The translations under genes were made by a program, and so were the position numbers. Under the pieces are notes generated by a model, which worked only from the letters and a program-made list of their open reading frames with translations, was not told the origin of the DNA and searched no databases. Source: Hephaestia mangrovi (GTDB lineage Bacteria; Pseudomonadota; Alphaproteobacteria; Sphingomonadales; Sphingomonadaceae). From it: DNA of 64,000 nt. Numbering within the stretch: position 1 is the first letter of the stretch; each line of letters opens with the position of its first letter. This document shows, one piece after another, positions 7,673 through 17,215 of this stretch. Location: positions 372,001-436,000 of the forward strand of contig NZ_JAINVU010000001.1 in assembly GCF_019880555.1 (NCBI RefSeq), in the 5' to 3' direction.

Positions 7673-10552
7673 CTAACGCGCCGAGCGCTGGAAGAACAGT
7701 TTGCGGATGCTGATCATCACGGTGCGGCCGAGCGGATCGAGATAATCGGGCTGATAGCTGACCGGCGTGTCGCCATTGGTGTCATGGACGTGCTGGCGGC
7801 TGTCGAGCAGGTTGTTGACATAGAGCGTCACCCGCATGCCGCGCGCCCAGGGGTGCTTGGCGACGAAATGGAGCTGGCTGCTGAGATCGGCGAACAGCCG
7901 GAGGTTGAGCGTCGTCAGCGGGGAGAAGCTGAGCGGCTCGGTCGCGCCCGCGGTGCCGCCATTGACATGCGTGCCGCTCTGCCAGTTGACGCGAAGCTGC
8001 GCGCCGAGGCCGTTGTTGAAATAGCCGAGCTGGCCCTGGATCTGGTGGCGCGGCTCGCCGCCGCTTGAGCCGATCGTGTCGCCATCGAGCAGGTCGAGGC
8101 GCGGCAGGCCGTCGCGGATCAGCACCGTGTCTTCGAGTTTCCAGGTGTGATAGACCGCGACCTGGATGCGGCCGCTGCCGCTGCCACCGCCCCCGAACCT
8201 GCCGAAACCGCCATGGCGCCCGCCACCGCCGTGGAAGCCGTGATGGCCGCCGCCATCGGGGGCGCCCCCGGAGCCGCCATTGTCGCTGGGCGGATGACCG
8301 CCCTCGGGTGGGTGGTTGTCGCCGGCCTTGCCCGCCTGGGCGTCGTGATCGCTGCTCTCGGCCGATTGCCCGGCCTGCTTCCCATCGGAACGGCCGTGGC
8401 GCCATTCGCGGCGCAGCCCGGCCAGCGGATTGCTGCCCTTGCCCTCGCGATAGGCCTCGAATTCCTTCTGGATGTGCGATTTGATCGGGGCGGTGAAATT
8501 GAAGCCCCAGCGCAGCGTCTTTTCCGATTCCCCGGCGAAGTTGACCGGGCGCGCGTCGATCGAGACCAGCGCACCCGCGCCATCGCGGACGAAGCGATCG
8601 GGGAAGGCGGCCTCGATCGCCTCGGTCGGCGAGGGCAGGCTGGTGATCAGATTGTCGGTGCGCTTGGCGGTATAGGTCGCGATCAGCCGCAGATCGGCCT
8701 TGCTGAGCGGCTGGACGTTGAGCTCGGCCTCGAAGACGTGCTGGGTATCCGCCGCGAGATTCGGATTGCCGCCGCTGATCCGGGTGACGTCGACCGTCTC
8801 GCCGGTGACATAATCGAACACGCGGCGATCGGGCGTGATGATGGTGGGATTGCCGAGCTGCTGCGCGGTCGGCGCGTCCTGCTTGCGGGTCCAGGACACG
8901 AGCGCACTGACGCGATCGACCGGCGACCAGTTCACGCCATAGCCGATCCGCGTCAGCGTGCCGAAATCGGAAAGCCGGTTCACCGCGACGTTGACATTGG
9001 CCGACAGGTCGCCGAGCGGTTTCAACACGGCACGCCGCCGGCTGGCGATCGGCAGATCGACATTGACGCGGCCTTCCGCCGCGTCACGCGAGACATCGCC
9101 GTTCTGGATCAAGCCGTTGCGCACCGAATGGCTGGCGAAATCGCTGGTCGAGACGCCGACATGCCAGCTGGTCGAGACCTTGCCCGCCGGCAGGCTGAAC
9201 GGCGAGCCGGTGACGAGCGTATTGAGCTCGGCGGTGTTCGAGATGGCGCGGGCAAGCGTGGTCTGGCCGGGCTGGATCAGCGGCGCGCCGAGCTGGCCGA
9301 ACGGATCGACGTTCGGATCGCCGGCAAGGATCGCCGCCTGCAGCGCATCGGCATCGACCGAGCGGGTGGTGAAGGTCTTGGTTTCGGACCGATCGTAATT
9401 GCCGGTGACCGACCAGTTCCACTTCTTGACGGCGCCGTTGAAGGTCATGCCGAGATGCGAGGCGAGCGATTGCGCCGATTGCTGGAGCGGCTTGCCGAGA
9501 TCGACATAGCGGCTGAGCGTCACATCGTTCGCGAACGGCGAATAGGGATTGCTCGCGGGCAGCGTGAGGGTGACGCCGGGCAGGCCGAGATCATCGGTGC
9601 TGTCGGTATAATCGATGCGGCCGTTGACGGTCGCCGAGACGTTGCCGAAGATCGTGCGCGCATAGACCGCGTTGGTCGAGAACTCGCGGCTGGCGGGCTT
9701 CAGCGTGCGATAGCGGCCGAGATCGGTGACATTGGCCTGGTTGGCGGTGGTCGCGAAATCGTCGAGCGTCGGTGATCCATTGGGGACGCCGGCGACGATG
9801 ACCGGCGCGCCGGCGAGCGCCGAAAGCGCGGGATCGATCTCGCTCGCGCCCGCCGCGGGGGTGATGTTCCCGGCGAGATCGTAATAGCCCTTTTGCGGCT
9901 GGCCGGTGACGTTTCGCTCACTTTCGAGCAGCTTCGAGGTCTGCTGGTAATCGAAATTGAGATTGAAGCGGCCATCGGGCGTGATGTTGACGAGGCCGAG
10001 CCGCGCGCGCGGCGTGTTGCTGCCGCCCTCGGTGGCGAGCTTGTCGTTGAGCGTCACGACGGTCGACCGGAAATGGCGCCTGAGGACGATGTTGACGACC
10101 TTCTGATCGGCGGAAAAGCCGTATTCGAGCGCGGTTTGCTCGGGCAGGATATCGACGCGCAGGATCGCCTCGGTGGGGAGATCGCGGATTTCGTGAAAAC
10201 TGGAAATGCGCTTGCCGTTGAGCAGCACCGCCGGCGCGCCGGTGCCGCGCGCGCTCTGCGTTTCCGGCGCGAGCTCGTCGATCAGGTCGGCGATCGAATC
10301 GACGCCATAGGCGCGGACGTCGGCGGGGCCGAGCTGCAATTCGGGCTTCACGTCGCCGATCACCTGGCCGGGCGGCGCGCGACCGGTGACGACGATCTCG
10401 TCGGCGGAATCGGCATAAGGATCGGTGGCGTCGTCGGTCGCCGCGCTACCCGCCTGCTGCGCCGGCGCATCCCCGGCCGGCGCCTGTTGCGCCCAGGCCA
10501 GCGCCGGATATGCCGCCAGCACCACGCCCACACTCCACGCCGCCAGCCGCAT
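7673..10552 (-). CDS. TonB-dependent outer-membrane receptor with a Gly/His-rich insert
   Basis: A protein of 959 residues with a signal peptide (cleavage near AWAQQ) and a TonB-box-like DEIVVTGRA. The plug domain is unusual, with GAPAVLLNGKRISSFHEI, and a large beta-barrel closes the protein. An insert at about residues 700-797 is very rich in Gly, His, Asp and Arg and lacks barrel-like sequence. It probably forms an extracellular loop and could bind metal. The start at 10552 has a good GGGAG ribosome site. It stands alone: the efflux gene upstream is on the same strand 90 bp away, and an AT-rich inverted repeat (10634-10646) in that gap may mark its promoter. Related receptors are common in sphingomonads, usually with unknown ligands. 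Confidence 0.85.
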   Translation of the reverse strand: MRLAAWSVGVVLAAYPALAWAQQAPAGDAPAQQAGSAATDDATDPYADSADEIVVTGRAPPGQVIGDVKPELQLGPADVRAYGVDSIADLIDELAPETQSARGTGAPAVLLNGKRISSFHEIRDLPTEAILRVDILPEQTALEYGFSADQKVVNIVLRRHFRSTVVTLNDKLATEGGSNTPRARLGLVNITPDGRFNLNFDYQQTSKLLESERNVTGQPQKGYYDLAGNITPAAGASEIDPALSALAGAPVIVAGVPNGSPTLDDFATTANQANVTDLGRYRTLKPASREFSTNAVYARTIFGNVSATVNGRIDYTDSTDDLGLPGVTLTLPASNPYSPFANDVTLSRYVDLGKPLQQSAQSLASHLGMTFNGAVKKWNWSVTGNYDRSETKTFTTRSVDADALQAAILAGDPNVDPFGQLGAPLIQPGQTTLARAISNTAELNTLVTGSPFSLPAGKVSTSWHVGVSTSDFASHSVRNGLIQNGDVSRDAAEGRVNVDLPIASRRRAVLKPLGDLSANVNVAVNRLSDFGTLTRIGYGVNWSPVDRVSALVSWTRKQDAPTAQQLGNPTIITPDRRVFDYVTGETVDVTRISGGNPNLAADTQHVFEAELNVQPLSKADLRLIATYTAKRTDNLITSLPSPTEAIEAAFPDRFVRDGAGALVSIDARPVNFAGESEKTLRWGFNFTAPIKSHIQKEFEAYREGKGSNPLAGLRREWRHGRSDGKQAGQSAESSDHDAQAGKAGDNHPPEGGHPPSDNGGSGGAPDGGGHHGFHGGGGRHGGFGRFGGGGSGSGRIQVAVYHTWKLEDTVLIRDGLPRLDLLDGDTIGSSGGEPRHQIQGQLGYFNNGLGAQLRVNWQSGTHVNGGTAGATEPLSFSPLTTLNLRLFADLSSQLHFVAKHPWARGMRVTLYVNNLLDSRQHVHDTNGDTPVSYQPDYLDPLGRTVMISIRKLFFQRSAR

Positions 10553-10641
10553 TCGCTTCTACTCCCGCCCGAATCACTCGGCGACGGCGGTAGCGGCTAT
10601 TTGTCGCAGAAGTTTCGCAGGGCTGGTGCGACGAATAATAT

Positions 10642-12120
10642 TTATTGTGCCGAGGCGGTTTCGATCGCGGGGCCGGTCCAGCCGCCGGCGGTCGCGACAT
10701 AGAGCCGCGCGACATTGACGAACTGCTGCTCGCGCATGTCGACCAGCCCCATCCGCGCCTGCTCGTAGAGGCGTTGCGAGTCGAGGATCTGGAGCAGGCC
10801 CGAATTGCCGACCTGGAAGCTGCGGCGCGAGAGCTGCAGCGAATGCTGCGCCACGCCGACCGATTCCTCGCGATTGGCCACCGAGCGCGCATCGCTCTTG
10901 ATCGCATCGAGCAGATCGGCGGTCTGGCGAAAGGCATCGAGCACGGTCTGCCGATAGGTGGCATCGGCTGCTTTGGCCTGATCGATCGCGGCGCGCTTCT
11001 GCGCCTTCAAGGTGCCGCCGTGGAAGATCGGCGCGGTGAGGCCGGCGAACAGATCGAAGCCGCGGAACTTGCTCGACAGGAGATCGCCGATCGTCGGCGA
11101 GCCCTGGGTGTAGGTGCCGCCCAGCGTGACATCCGGATAAAGATCGGCGGTGGCGATGCCGACCGCGGCAGTGGCGGCATGGAGATCGGCCTCGGCCTGC
11201 AGGATATCCGGGCGCTTGTGGACCAGCGCCGAGGGGAGCGTGACCGGAATCTGCTGCGGCAGCGTGAAGGCATCGAGATCGAAATCGGTCGGGCCGAGAT
11301 CGGCGGGCGCGATCCCGATCAGCGTGGCGAGCAGGTGGCGCGCCTCGTCGAGTTGCTGTTCGAGCTGCGGGATGGTGCTGCGATCGGCCATGAACTGGGC
11401 CTGCGCGTTGAGCACTTCGGTGAGCGTACCTTCGCCGGCCTGCTTGCGCTTCTGCGTCAGATCGACGTTGCGCTGATCGTCGGCGAGCAGCGCGTTGGAA
11501 GTGGCGATACGCTCGCGGATCGCGGCGATCGTCAACACCTGATTGACCACTTGCCCGGCGAGCGCGAGATGCGCCGCCTCGGTCTGGCGCTGCTGCGCCT
11601 CGGCCTGGGCGGCGGCCTGCTCCACCTTGCCGCGCTGCTTGCCGAACAGATCGAGATCGTAGCTGATCCCGCCGCCGACCGAATAGAGATCGAACACCGG
11701 GTTGCTGGTCAGCCCCGGCAGCGCGCCGAGCTTGAAGCCGAAGCCGGCGAGATTGGCTTCTTCGTGATGCGCGCCGGCATTGACGTCGACCTGCGGCAGC
11801 TCGTGCCCGCGCGCGGCGGCGACCTGCTCGCGCGCGGCGGCGAGCGTGGCGTTGCTTGCCTCGAGGCTGGCGTTGTGCGCGATCGCCCGATCGACCAGCG
11901 CGTCCATCGCCGGCGAATTGAACGCTTTCCACCAGGCGAGCGACGGCCCCGCGCCAAGCGCGGCGCCGGGGCCGGGAGCTGGCTTGGGCAGCGCATCGTG
12001 GGGCGAGGCATAGGCGCTGGCGCCCGGCGCGGCGGGACGCTCGAAATTCGGCCCGACGGTGCAGCCGGCGAGCGCGGTCGCGGCGACGAGGGTTGCGGTG
12101 AGGGTGCGAAAGCGAGTCAT
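10642..12120 (-). CDS. Outer-membrane efflux lipoprotein, NodT/OprM family
   Basis: A protein of 492 residues. A lipoprotein signal ends in LAGC (lipobox, Cys at about residue 19), followed by TVGPNF, the classical start of NodT/OprM-type channel proteins. Two outer-membrane efflux repeats follow, rich in heptads (about 60-260 and 280-480). It would form the trimeric outer-membrane duct of the tripartite pump whose permease and adaptor are encoded just upstream. The gap to the MFS gene is 4 nt, so it is the third gene of one operon (14874 down to 10642). Confidence 0.93.
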   Translation of the reverse strand: MTRFRTLTATLVAATALAGCTVGPNFERPAAPGASAYASPHDALPKPAPGPGAALGAGPSLAWWKAFNSPAMDALVDRAIAHNASLEASNATLAAAREQVAAARGHELPQVDVNAGAHHEEANLAGFGFKLGALPGLTSNPVFDLYSVGGGISYDLDLFGKQRGKVEQAAAQAEAQQRQTEAAHLALAGQVVNQVLTIAAIRERIATSNALLADDQRNVDLTQKRKQAGEGTLTEVLNAQAQFMADRSTIPQLEQQLDEARHLLATLIGIAPADLGPTDFDLDAFTLPQQIPVTLPSALVHKRPDILQAEADLHAATAAVGIATADLYPDVTLGGTYTQGSPTIGDLLSSKFRGFDLFAGLTAPIFHGGTLKAQKRAAIDQAKAADATYRQTVLDAFRQTADLLDAIKSDARSVANREESVGVAQHSLQLSRRSFQVGNSGLLQILDSQRLYEQARMGLVDMREQQFVNVARLYVATAGGWTGPAIETASAQ

Positions 12121-12124
12121 GGGC

Positions 12125-13663
12125 TCAATCCATATGCATGGTCATCTGCTCGTCGCTGGCCTTGCGGCGCGGCGGGCGCATGAACAGGATCATCGGCGAG
12201 ATGATGATGATGACGATGAACAGCGCGTAGAAAGCGTCGATATAGCCGACCATGCTCGCCTGCCGCGTGATCTCGGCGTTGGCGGCGGCGAGGCTGTGGA
12301 GCGAAGAGAAGTCGACGTTGAACGCGCCGCGCGCGAGGTTCGGATTGTCGGGCCGCACGCCCTCGACGAGCCGTGAATGGACGATCGCGCTGTTGCGGAT
12401 CGTCATCGCCTGCAGCACCGAAATGCCGATCGCCGAGCCGACGTTGCGGATCAGCGTGAACATCGCGGTGCCTTCGTTGCGATATTGCGACGGCAGGGTG
12501 GCGAAGGCGACGGTCGACAAGGGCACGAAGATCAGCCCGGTGCCGAGCCCCTGGATCAGGCCGGTGCGCACGACCAACGAATCGTCCATGCCGAGCGAGA
12601 AACCGCTCATGTCGTAGGTCGACCAGGCGACCAGCACGAGGCCGATGCCGATCAGCACGCGCGGATCGACCCGCTTGATGAGCTGGCCGACGAGGATCAT
12701 CGAGATCATCGTGCCGACGCCGCGCGGCGCGGTGACGAGGCCGGTGAGCACGACGGGATAGCCCATCAGCCCCTCGAGCATCGGCGGCAGCAGCGCGAGC
12801 ACCGAGAAGATCAGCACGCCCAGGAAGAAGCCGAACACCGATCCGAACAGGAAATTGCGATCCTTGAACATCGCCAGATCGATGAACGAGTTCTTCGCGG
12901 TCAGCGTGTGAACGACGAACAGGTAGAAGAACGTGCCGGCCGACACTGCCTCGATCCAGATTTCGAGGCTGTTGAACCAGTCTTCCTGCTGGCCGCGATC
13001 GAGCATGATCTGCAACGATGCGATGCCGAGCGCGAGGAAGGCGAAGCCAATCAGGTCGAGCTTCACCTTGCCCGCCATCTTCGTCTCGTTGAGGAAGAAC
13101 CACAGGCCGGCAAAGGCGAGCATGCCGATCGGCAGATTGATGTAGAAAACCCAGCGCCACGAATAGCTGTCGGTCAGATAGCCGCCGAGCGCCGGGCCGA
13201 TGATCGGACCGAGGATCGCGCCCATGCCCCATACCGCCATCGCCGGGCCGTGGCGTTCGGGCGGGTTGATGTCGAGCAGGATCGCCTGGCTCATCGGTAC
13301 GAGAGCAGCGCCGAATATGCCCTGGAGCAGGCGGAAGCCGACCAGCTCGCCGAGGCTGGTGGCGAGGCCGCACAGCCCCGAGGCGATGGTGAAGCCGACG
13401 ATCGACCAGAGCATCAGCCGCTTGCGCCCGAACCGGCTGGCGAGCCAGCCAGTCAAGGGCGTCATGATCGCGGCGGCGACGATGTACGAGGTCAAGACCC
13501 AGGTAATCTGGTCCTGCGATGCCGAGACGCTGCCCTGCATATGGGGCAGCGCGACGTTGGCGATCGTCGAATCGAGCGAGTTCATCACCGTCGCCGCCAT
13601 CACCGACGCGGTGATGAACCGGCGCGTCCCCGCGGCCGGATAAAGATGCGCGTCGCCGGCCAT
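12125..13663 (-). CDS. emrB: MFS drug transporter, DHA2 family (EmrB-like)
   Basis: A protein of 512 residues with about 14 predicted membrane helices, as expected for the DHA2 (EmrB/QacA) family. Visible motifs include LDSTIANVALPHM in helix 1, the motif A-like loop GWLASRFGRKRLML, and the motif C region GAILGPIIGPALGG in helix 5. It should export hydrophobic compounds using the proton gradient, together with the adaptor and outer-membrane protein of the same operon. Its ATG overlaps the adaptor stop (TGATG), which indicates translational coupling. The symbol rests on family and operon layout; the substrate is unknown. Confidence 0.92.
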   Translation of the reverse strand: MAGDAHLYPAAGTRRFITASVMAATVMNSLDSTIANVALPHMQGSVSASQDQITWVLTSYIVAAAIMTPLTGWLASRFGRKRLMLWSIVGFTIASGLCGLATSLGELVGFRLLQGIFGAALVPMSQAILLDINPPERHGPAMAVWGMGAILGPIIGPALGGYLTDSYSWRWVFYINLPIGMLAFAGLWFFLNETKMAGKVKLDLIGFAFLALGIASLQIMLDRGQQEDWFNSLEIWIEAVSAGTFFYLFVVHTLTAKNSFIDLAMFKDRNFLFGSVFGFFLGVLIFSVLALLPPMLEGLMGYPVVLTGLVTAPRGVGTMISMILVGQLIKRVDPRVLIGIGLVLVAWSTYDMSGFSLGMDDSLVVRTGLIQGLGTGLIFVPLSTVAFATLPSQYRNEGTAMFTLIRNVGSAIGISVLQAMTIRNSAIVHSRLVEGVRPDNPNLARGAFNVDFSSLHSLAAANAEITRQASMVGYIDAFYALFIVIIIISPMILFMRPPRRKASDEQMTMHMD

Positions 13664-14874
13664 CAGCGCTGGGCGGCGGCCTGGGCGTTGGCGGCCGGCG
13701 TGGTCGGCGGGGTATCCTTGCCGAACAGGTGGCGCTTGTGGCCGGTATCGACCGTCACCTCGACGCTCAGGCCGGCGTGGAGCGGTACATCCGCGGGCGG
13801 ATTGTCGATCGAGATGATCACCGGCAGGCGCTGGACGACCTTAACCCAGTTGCCGGTGGCGTTCTCTGCGGGGAGCACCGAGAAGCTGTTGCCGGTACCC
13901 GGCGAGAAGCTCTCCACGCGGCCCTTGAGATCGAGATCGGGATAGGCATCGACCTTGATCGTCGCCGGCTGGCCCAGGCGCATGTAGCGCAGCTGATTTT
14001 CCTTGAAGTTGGAAACCACCCAGATGCGCGTGCCGGCGAGGCTGAACACCGGCTTCGAGGCCGCCACCCAATCGCCGACCTGAAGCTGATCGACATTGGC
14101 GACGACGCCGTCCTGCGCGGCGCGGATCACGGTGTAGCCGAGGTTCAGCCTGGCGCGATCGAGCGCGGCCTGCGCCTGCTGCACGCCGGGCTGTTCGGAG
14201 ACGGGCGCGTTGATGTCGCCGGCGAGACGCGCCTGGATGCTCTGGTTCGACTGGCTGGTGCTCTGGATCGCGGCGCGGGCATTCTGCAGCGCCAGCACCG
14301 CCTGATCATATTGCGACTGGCTGGAAATGCCCTCGGCAAGCAATTCCTTCTGCCGCGCCGCCTCGCGCTGGGCATAAGTCACCTTGTCGCGCGCGGCGGC
14401 GAGATCGGCCTGGCCCTGGCGATATTGCGCCCGCAGCGAGCCGACGTCGGTGCGCGCCGCGGCGAGCGCGGCCTGGGCCTGATCGACCGCGGTCTGATAC
14501 GGCGCGGGATCGAGCCGGAACAGCACGTCGCCTTTCTTGACGTGCTGATTGTTGCGCACGTCGACCTCGATCACGCGGCCCTCGACATTGGGGCTGACCG
14601 AGACGAGGCCCGATTGCAGGAAGGCGTCGTCGTTGGATTCGTAGCGGCCGCCGTGGAGATAGAAGAACAGGGCGCCGATCAGGACGACGACCGGGGCGAG
14701 CAACAGCAGGGGCTTGCGCAGCGAGCGCTTGCGGCGCTGCTCCTGAACTTCTTCGCGCCGTTCCGCGCGATCGGCCTCGATGAACTCGTCGCCGACCACG
14801 TCATGGCCCTCGGCCTGCGGATCACCGGGATGAAGCTCGGGATCGGTTTCGAATGAAGGCGTGCGATCGGCCAC
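13663..14874 (-). CDS. emrA: EmrA-type membrane fusion protein of the MFS pump
   Basis: A protein of 403 residues from the GTG at 14874, chosen because an AGGGG ribosome site lies just upstream. The frame stays open further 5' but without a good start. An acidic N-terminal tail (about 1-60) is followed by one transmembrane helix (LLLLAPVVVLIGALFFYL). A lipoyl-like half (NVEGRVIEVDVRNNQHVKKG), a long coiled coil (about 150-260) and a second lipoyl half with a beta-barrel come next. This matches EmrA. It is the first gene of the emrA-emrB-nodT operon and is divergent from a LysR regulator. A terminator-like hairpin lies 30 nt upstream in its leader. Confidence 0.92.
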   Translation of the reverse strand: MADRTPSFETDPELHPGDPQAEGHDVVGDEFIEADRAERREEVQEQRRKRSLRKPLLLLAPVVVLIGALFFYLHGGRYESNDDAFLQSGLVSVSPNVEGRVIEVDVRNNQHVKKGDVLFRLDPAPYQTAVDQAQAALAAARTDVGSLRAQYRQGQADLAAARDKVTYAQREAARQKELLAEGISSQSQYDQAVLALQNARAAIQSTSQSNQSIQARLAGDINAPVSEQPGVQQAQAALDRARLNLGYTVIRAAQDGVVANVDQLQVGDWVAASKPVFSLAGTRIWVVSNFKENQLRYMRLGQPATIKVDAYPDLDLKGRVESFSPGTGNSFSVLPAENATGNWVKVVQRLPVIISIDNPPADVPLHAGLSVEVTVDTGHKRHLFGKDTPPTTPAANAQAAAQR

Positions 14875-14905
14875 GGCGGAACCCCTGTCGTCTTTATATG
14901 GGCGC

Positions 14906-14950
14906 AAAAATGAAAGTGCCGCTTCCGTGGGAGGGGAGCGGAAGCGGCAC
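14906..14950 (-). terminator. Terminator-like hairpin in the leader of the efflux operon
   Basis: Perfect 12-bp arms, GTGCCGCTTCCG (14916-14927) and its complement (14939-14950), enclose an 11-nt loop. On the minus strand the stem is followed by a T-rich stretch (TTTCATTTTT, 14915-14906). That is the form of an intrinsic terminator, but no minus-strand gene lies upstream of it: it sits between the divergent promoters and the emrA start. An attenuator is the natural reading. Confidence 0.5.
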
Positions 14951-14960
14951 GGAGAATATA

Positions 14961-15019
14961 GTGCGACGCACAATTAGGCCTAATGATATTTCGTCCTTTC
15001 ATGTATGAACGAAATTCAT
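14961..15019. promoter_or_regulatory. Palindrome-rich region between emrA and the LysR gene
   Basis: Several inverted repeats are packed into 60 bp: GTGCG-A-CGCAC (14961-14971), the 12-bp palindrome ATTAGGCCTAAT (14973-14984), TTCAT-GT-ATGAA (14998-15009) and ATGAA-CGAAA-TTCAT (15005-15019), the last running into the regulator's start codon. LysR regulators usually bind palindromic T-N11-A sites between themselves and their divergent target. ATTAGGCCTAAT is the best placed for that role. Autorepression could use the copies at the start codon. Confidence 0.45.
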
Positions 15020-15953
15020 GGTAGAGATCGATCTCAATCTGCTGCGCGTGTTCGACACGCTGTTCGAAATGCGCAGCGTGACGCGCGCGGCGGGAAAGCT
15101 CGGGCTGACGCAATCGGCGGTGAGCCACGCGCTGCGCCGCTTGCGCGACGCGCTGGACGACCCGGTGTTCGTTCGCGCGCCGGGCGGATTGCAGCCGACG
15201 GCGCGGGCGATCGAGATCGCGCCGGGGGTGCGCGAGGGGCTGGCGCAGCTGCGCGGCGCGCTGTCGCCGACCGAATTCGTCCCCGAAACCGCCTCGCGCC
15301 GGTTCACCGTGGCGGCGGGCTCCTATTTCTGCACGCTGCTGGTGCCCGACTTGATCGCGCGGGTGCGCGCGGCCGCGCCCGACGTGACGCTGCGCATCAT
15401 CGCGCCCGGGCCCGACCTGTTGTCGGAACTCGACGAAAGCACGGTCGATCTGGCGCTCGGCGCCTTCACGCGGATTCCGTCACGATTGTCGAGCGAGACA
15501 CTGTATCGCGAGGAACTCGTCTGGGTTGCCGCGGCGGACAATCCAATCGTGGACCAGCCGTTCGATCACGGCGCCTTCGCCGCAGCGCCGCGCCTCACCA
15601 TCTCCCACGGGCGGCCGTTCGAGACACTGCGCGCGGCGGCGCCCGAAGGGGCGCTGGGGCGCAAGGTCATCACCGAAACTGGGGACGCCGAGCCGCTGCC
15701 GCTCGGTGACGATGCCGCGATCGTCTATGACAGCCAGACCGCGATCGCGATCGTCGGCCGCACCGACATGATCGCGCTGGTGCCGCGCCGCTTTGCCGAG
15801 CGCGACCGGGCCGGGAAAGGCATCGCCATGCTCGATGCGGACGGGGAGGGCGGCGGCATCGATCTGCAGATGCTGTGGCACGGCAAGGTGGACGACGATG
15901 CCGGCCTCGCCTGGCTGCGCGGGGTGATCCGGGAAATCGCCGCGGGGTTCTGA
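15018..15953 (+). CDS. LysR-family transcriptional regulator of the efflux operon
   Basis: A protein of 311 residues from the ATG at 15018. The N-terminal winged helix-turn-helix (about 5-64) contains RSVTRAAGKLGLTQSAVSHALRRLR, quoted in two parts (RSVTRAAGKLGL and TQSAVSHALRRLR), followed by DDPVFVRAPGG. The layout resembles NodD/PcpR-type LysR proteins, whose first strand is DLNLLRVFD. The effector-binding domain follows (about 90-305). It is divergent from emrA-emrB-nodT with 143 bp between starts, and most likely controls that operon in response to a pump substrate. The inducer is unknown. Confidence 0.9.
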   Translation: MVEIDLNLLRVFDTLFEMRSVTRAAGKLGLTQSAVSHALRRLRDALDDPVFVRAPGGLQPTARAIEIAPGVREGLAQLRGALSPTEFVPETASRRFTVAAGSYFCTLLVPDLIARVRAAAPDVTLRIIAPGPDLLSELDESTVDLALGAFTRIPSRLSSETLYREELVWVAAADNPIVDQPFDHGAFAAAPRLTISHGRPFETLRAAAPEGALGRKVITETGDAEPLPLGDDAAIVYDSQTAIAIVGRTDMIALVPRRFAERDRAGKGIAMLDADGEGGGIDLQMLWHGKVDDDAGLAWLRGVIREIAAGF

Positions 15954-15962
15954 CGCGCGGCG

Positions 15963-17075
15963 TCAGGCGGCGAGGGCGATCGGGGCGCGCTCGGTCGCGG
16001 CGATCCAGCCGCCGCCGAGCACGCGGTCGCCATCGTAGAGCACCGCGGCCTGGCCGGGGGCGACGCCATATTCGGGCGCATCGAACGTCACGCTCTCGCC
16101 GTCGAACCGGGCGGCGACCGGCTTGGCCAGCGAACGGACCTTGGCGGTGAGCGGCCCGCGATGATCGCCGCCGAGCCAGTTGATGTCGCGCAGCCGCGCC
16201 GCCGACACCGCGAGCGCGGTGCGCGGGCCGACGATCACCCGCCGGGTTTCGGGCTCGAGCCGCAGGACGTAGAGCGGCTCGGCCTGGCCGCCGATCTCCA
16301 GCCCCTTGCGCTGGCCGACGGTGAAATGGATCAGCCCCTTGTGCTCGCCGAGCTTGCGGCCGGCCCGATCGACGATATCGCCGGCGGTATCCGCGTCGGG
16401 CCGCAGCTTCTTGACCAGTCGGGCATAATCGCCGTCGGGGACGAAGCAGATGTCCTGGCTGTCGGGCTTGGCGGCGACGCCGAGGCCGAGTTCGGCAGCG
16501 AGTTCGCGGACGCGCGGCTTGGGCAGGCCGCCCAAAGGAAAGCGCAGGAAATCGAGCTGCGCGGCGGTGGTCGCGAACAGGAAATAGCTCTGATCGCGCG
16601 CGGGATCGAGCGCGCGGTGTAGCTCGGGGCCGGCGGCGCCCTCGACGCGGCGGACGTAATGGCCGGTCGCCAGGCAATCGGCGCCGAGATCGCGGGCGAG
16701 CGCGAACAGATCGGTGAACTTCGGCCCCATGTTGCACTTCACGCACGGAATCGGCGTGCGGCCGGCGAGATATTCGTCGGCGAAATCGTCGATCACCGTC
16801 TCGCGGAAGCTGCTCTCGTGATCGAATACGTAATGGGCGATGCCCAGCCGATCGCACACCGCGCGCGCATCACGGATGTCGCGGCCGGCACAGCAGGAAC
16901 CGGCACGGCCGACCGCCTCGCCATGATCGTAGAGCTGCAGCGTCACGCCGATCGTCTCCGCGCCGCTGGCATGCGCGAGAGCGGCCACGACGGAACTGTC
17001 GACGCCGCCCGACATGGCGACGACGATGCGCTTTGCGCGCGCGTTCGCCCCGAGCTGGAAATCGCCTTCGATCAT
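15963..17075 (-). CDS. mnmA: tRNA-specific 2-thiouridylase MnmA
   Basis: A protein of 370 residues from the ATG at 17075, in line with the usual 360-370. It adds sulfur to uridine 34 of tRNA-Lys, tRNA-Glu and tRNA-Gln in the cytoplasm. The PP-loop SGGVDSS binds ATP. The first catalytic cysteine is in TPIPCVKCN and the second in [11 protein letters not shown], both family signatures. ATGHYVRR is also typical. An in-frame upstream extension of 18 codons (to 17129) is possible but unusual for the family. It stands alone, 10 bp from the convergent LysR gene. Confidence 0.96.
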   Translation of the reverse strand: MIEGDFQLGANARAKRIVVAMSGGVDSSVVAALAHASGAETIGVTLQLYDHGEAVGRAGSCCAGRDIRDARAVCDRLGIAHYVFDHESSFRETVIDDFADEYLAGRTPIPCVKCNMGPKFTDLFALARDLGADCLATGHYVRRVEGAAGPELHRALDPARDQSYFLFATTAAQLDFLRFPLGGLPKPRVRELAAELGLGVAAKPDSQDICFVPDGDYARLVKKLRPDADTAGDIVDRAGRKLGEHKGLIHFTVGQRKGLEIGGQAEPLYVLRLEPETRRVIVGPRTALAVSAARLRDINWLGGDHRGPLTAKVRSLAKPVAARFDGESVTFDAPEYGVAPGQAAVLYDGDRVLGGGWIAATERAPIALAA

Positions 17076-17215
17076 CGTGGCCGCGCCATAGTCGATGCGC
17101 GGCTGCGGCGCAAAACATGCGTTACGCAAGGGTTGCCGGCGGCTTTACCGGACGTTGACCATCTGCGGTGTAAGCCATTGCTTCAAGTCGAGTCGCAACG
17201 AGGGGGAGCGGTCGT

